From: Anaerolineae bacterium
Lineage (GTDB): Bacteria > Chloroflexota > Anaerolineae > JAAYZQ01
Assembly (NCBI GenBank): GCA_016929795.1
Contig: JAFGIA010000264.1
Location: 1 to 23,345, forward strand
DNA length: 23,345 bases
Direction of reading: 5' to 3'
In this document: positions 22,761 to 23,345 of the stretch, piece after piece
How positions within the stretch are numbered: the first letter of the stretch is position 1
How the letters are laid out: the number at the start of each line of letters is the position of its first letter
Program-made: the position numbers and the translations under genes
Notes under the pieces: model-generated
The model's input: the letters and a program-made list of their open reading frames with translations, nothing else
Told to the model about the DNA's origin: nothing
Databases searched by the model: none

Positions 22761-22976
22761 CTACCAGCCAGTCACGGCTACGTCGCTCGCTTGCAAGCCC
22801 TTGGGGCCGCGCTCGACGTTGAACTCGACGCGCTGTCCCTCTTCGAGGTTCTTGAAGCCTTCGCCGCGAATCCCCGAGTGATGAACAAAGACGTCAGGAC
22901 CATCCTCCCGCTCGATAAAGCCGTAGCCTTTCGATCCATTGAACCACTTGACGGTTCCAGTTGCTCTTTCAGACAT
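22761..22976 (-). CDS. Cold-shock protein (CspA family)
   Basis: This 71-residue OB-fold protein has the cold-shock domain motifs GTVKWFN (7-13), RNP1 KGYGFI (16-21) and RNP2 VFVHHS (29-34). CspA-type proteins bind single-stranded RNA, melt weak secondary structure and can act as transcription antiterminators. ATG 22976 gives the standard N-terminus; a longer in-frame opening adds 21 residues unlike the family. The ribosome binding site is weak (AAAGGG). The leader of about 130 bases holds an intrinsic terminator. First gene of an operon with the RRM protein. Confidence 0.96.
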   Translation of the reverse strand: MSERATGTVKWFNGSKGYGFIEREDGPDVFVHHSGIRGEGFKNLEEGQRVEFNVERGPKGLQASDVAVTGW

Positions 22977-23030
22977 GTTAACCCTTTCACTACGTTTGTT
23001 AGGAGGAAGGCACTGCCGGTTGAGGCATAG

Positions 23031-23064
23031 AAAAAGCACCCAGACTTGTAATAGTCTGGGTGCT
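23031..23064 (-). terminator. Intrinsic terminator inside the cold-shock gene leader (attenuator)
   Basis: Arms 23035-23046 and 23053-23064 form a perfect 12-pair stem with a six-base loop. On the minus strand the stem is followed by a T-run. It lies between the predicted promoter (23111-23139) and the ATG at 22976. The plus-strand reading has no T-run. It could instead end a transcript from the right edge, but that gene stops about 185 bases earlier and a good promoter lies between. Confidence 0.75.
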
Positions 23065-23110
23065 CATCTTCTTTGACGGAACCAGATTCTTACTTCATCC
23101 TACAAAGAAT

Positions 23111-23139
23111 AGAATATACCATTTTCCAAGTTCTGTCAA
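23111..23139 (-). promoter_or_regulatory. Sigma-70 promoter of the cold-shock/RRM operon
   Basis: On the minus strand TTGACA (23134-23139) and TATTCT (23111-23116) are separated by 17 bases. Start near 23104. The region around it is AT-rich compared with the rest of the window. Confidence 0.72.
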
Positions 23140-23180
23140 ATTCCAAGGGGAGGGAGTATACAACTGTTGCCCAGTCGGAA

Positions 23181-23239
23181 AGAAACCGGGGTTTGGCCGC
23201 GGTGCAGTAACCTGCCTCGCGAGCCCAAACCCGGTTTCT
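23181..23239. repeat. 59-base near-perfect palindrome downstream of the right-edge gene
   Basis: Outer arms 23181-23196 and 23225-23239 (AGAAACCGGG type) pair over 15 bases with one bulged G. An inner stem (23198-23207 with 23212-23221) nearly completes pairing down to a TAAC loop. It follows the stop codon of the right-edge gene and may be a terminator or a dispersed palindromic repeat; only one copy is in the window. Confidence 0.5.
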
Positions 23240-23249
23240 CGCATTCTAA

Positions 23250-23345
23250 CTACGGGCTATTCCGCACCACCAGCGGCAGATAGACCTGGCACAGAGGAGT
23301 GCGGAAATCCTGCTCGGTCCAGGCGTTCCAGGGCACGTGCCGCCA
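23250..23345 (-). CDS. C-terminal 31 residues of a right-edge gene, YLPLVVR tail
   Basis: The minus-strand frame entering from the right edge encodes WRHVPWNAWTEQ, then a short link, and ends CQVYLPLVVRNSP before TAG at 23250-23252. The YLPL-(V/I)-x-R ending is, from memory, frequent at the C-termini of secreted or surface proteins of Chloroflexota. Too little is visible for a function. The strong palindrome at 23181-23239 just downstream supports a true gene end. Confidence 0.5.
   Translation of the reverse strand, partial: WRHVPWNAWTEQDFRTPLCQVYLPLVVRNSP

Noticed and set aside
23035..23064. Plus-strand terminator
   Set aside because: The stem is symmetric, but only the minus strand carries a T-run after it, and no plus-strand gene ends here.
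1..23345. Mobile element, phage or CRISPR content
   Set aside because: No transposase, integrase, terminal inverted repeats with target duplications, or regularly spaced direct repeats were seen; the only tandem repeats are the short heptamer arrays.

Overview
The window is high-GC bacterial DNA, densely coding, with operons separated by short intergenic gaps. The gene mix points to an anaerobic or facultative member of the Chloroflexota (Anaerolineae/Caldilineae-like): a tungsten-type aldehyde:ferredoxin oxidoreductase with its own MoaD, a Mop-type molybdenum hydroxylase, a non-pyrrolysine MttB homologue, two CarD paralogues, a GT39-like membrane glycosyltransferase with a beta-rich C-terminal part, and a right-edge protein ending in a YLPLVVR-type tail. 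This assignment is inference; no rRNA or other marker gene is present. I found no tRNA, rRNA, CRISPR array or transposase.

Layout. 1-495: 3' part of a CarD gene (+). 517-4876: three-gene minus-strand operon ADH -> Mop-type aldehyde oxidoreductase -> flavin reductase, which reads as an alcohol-to-aldehyde-to-acid unit. 5165-7822: a GT-C/GT39-type glycosyltransferase (+), divergent from that operon. 7861-10589: minus-strand thiolase -> MttB-family pair. 10967-12886: a divergent, 639-residue KamA-family radical SAM aminomutase (+) behind a perfect-consensus promoter. 12995-20365: a tight seven-gene minus-strand operon, iclR-moaD-aor-aminotransferase-CoA-transferase A/B-aminotransferase. 20490-23139: an RNA/cold-shock block of DEAD-box helicase (+), second CarD (-), RRM protein (-) and cold-shock protein (-). 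23250-23345: C-terminus of a gene running in from the right edge (-).

How the genes may work together. The catabolic genes fit an unreported-looking lysine/2-aminoadipate route. One class III aminotransferase would make 2-aminoadipate semialdehyde, and AOR would oxidise it to 2-aminoadipate. The divergent aminomutase carries basic residues where lysine 2,3-aminomutase has its two substrate-binding Asp residues, and could shift the amino group to give 3-aminoadipate. The second aminotransferase would give 3-oxoadipate, the CoA-transferase 3-oxoadipyl-CoA, and the PcaF-like thiolase succinyl-CoA plus acetyl-CoA. This is a hypothesis from gene content and a few residues; other omega- or beta-amino acids remain possible.

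Regulation visible in the sequence. The iclR operon has a TTGACA-17-CATAAT promoter whose start region is covered by a concentric palindrome, a strong candidate for an autoregulatory operator. Both the DEAD-box helicase and the cold-shock protein genes have a good sigma-70 promoter followed, inside the untranslated leader, by an intrinsic terminator. This suggests that two RNA-remodelling genes are controlled by transcription attenuation. Degenerate 7-bp tandem repeats sit at three gene ends.
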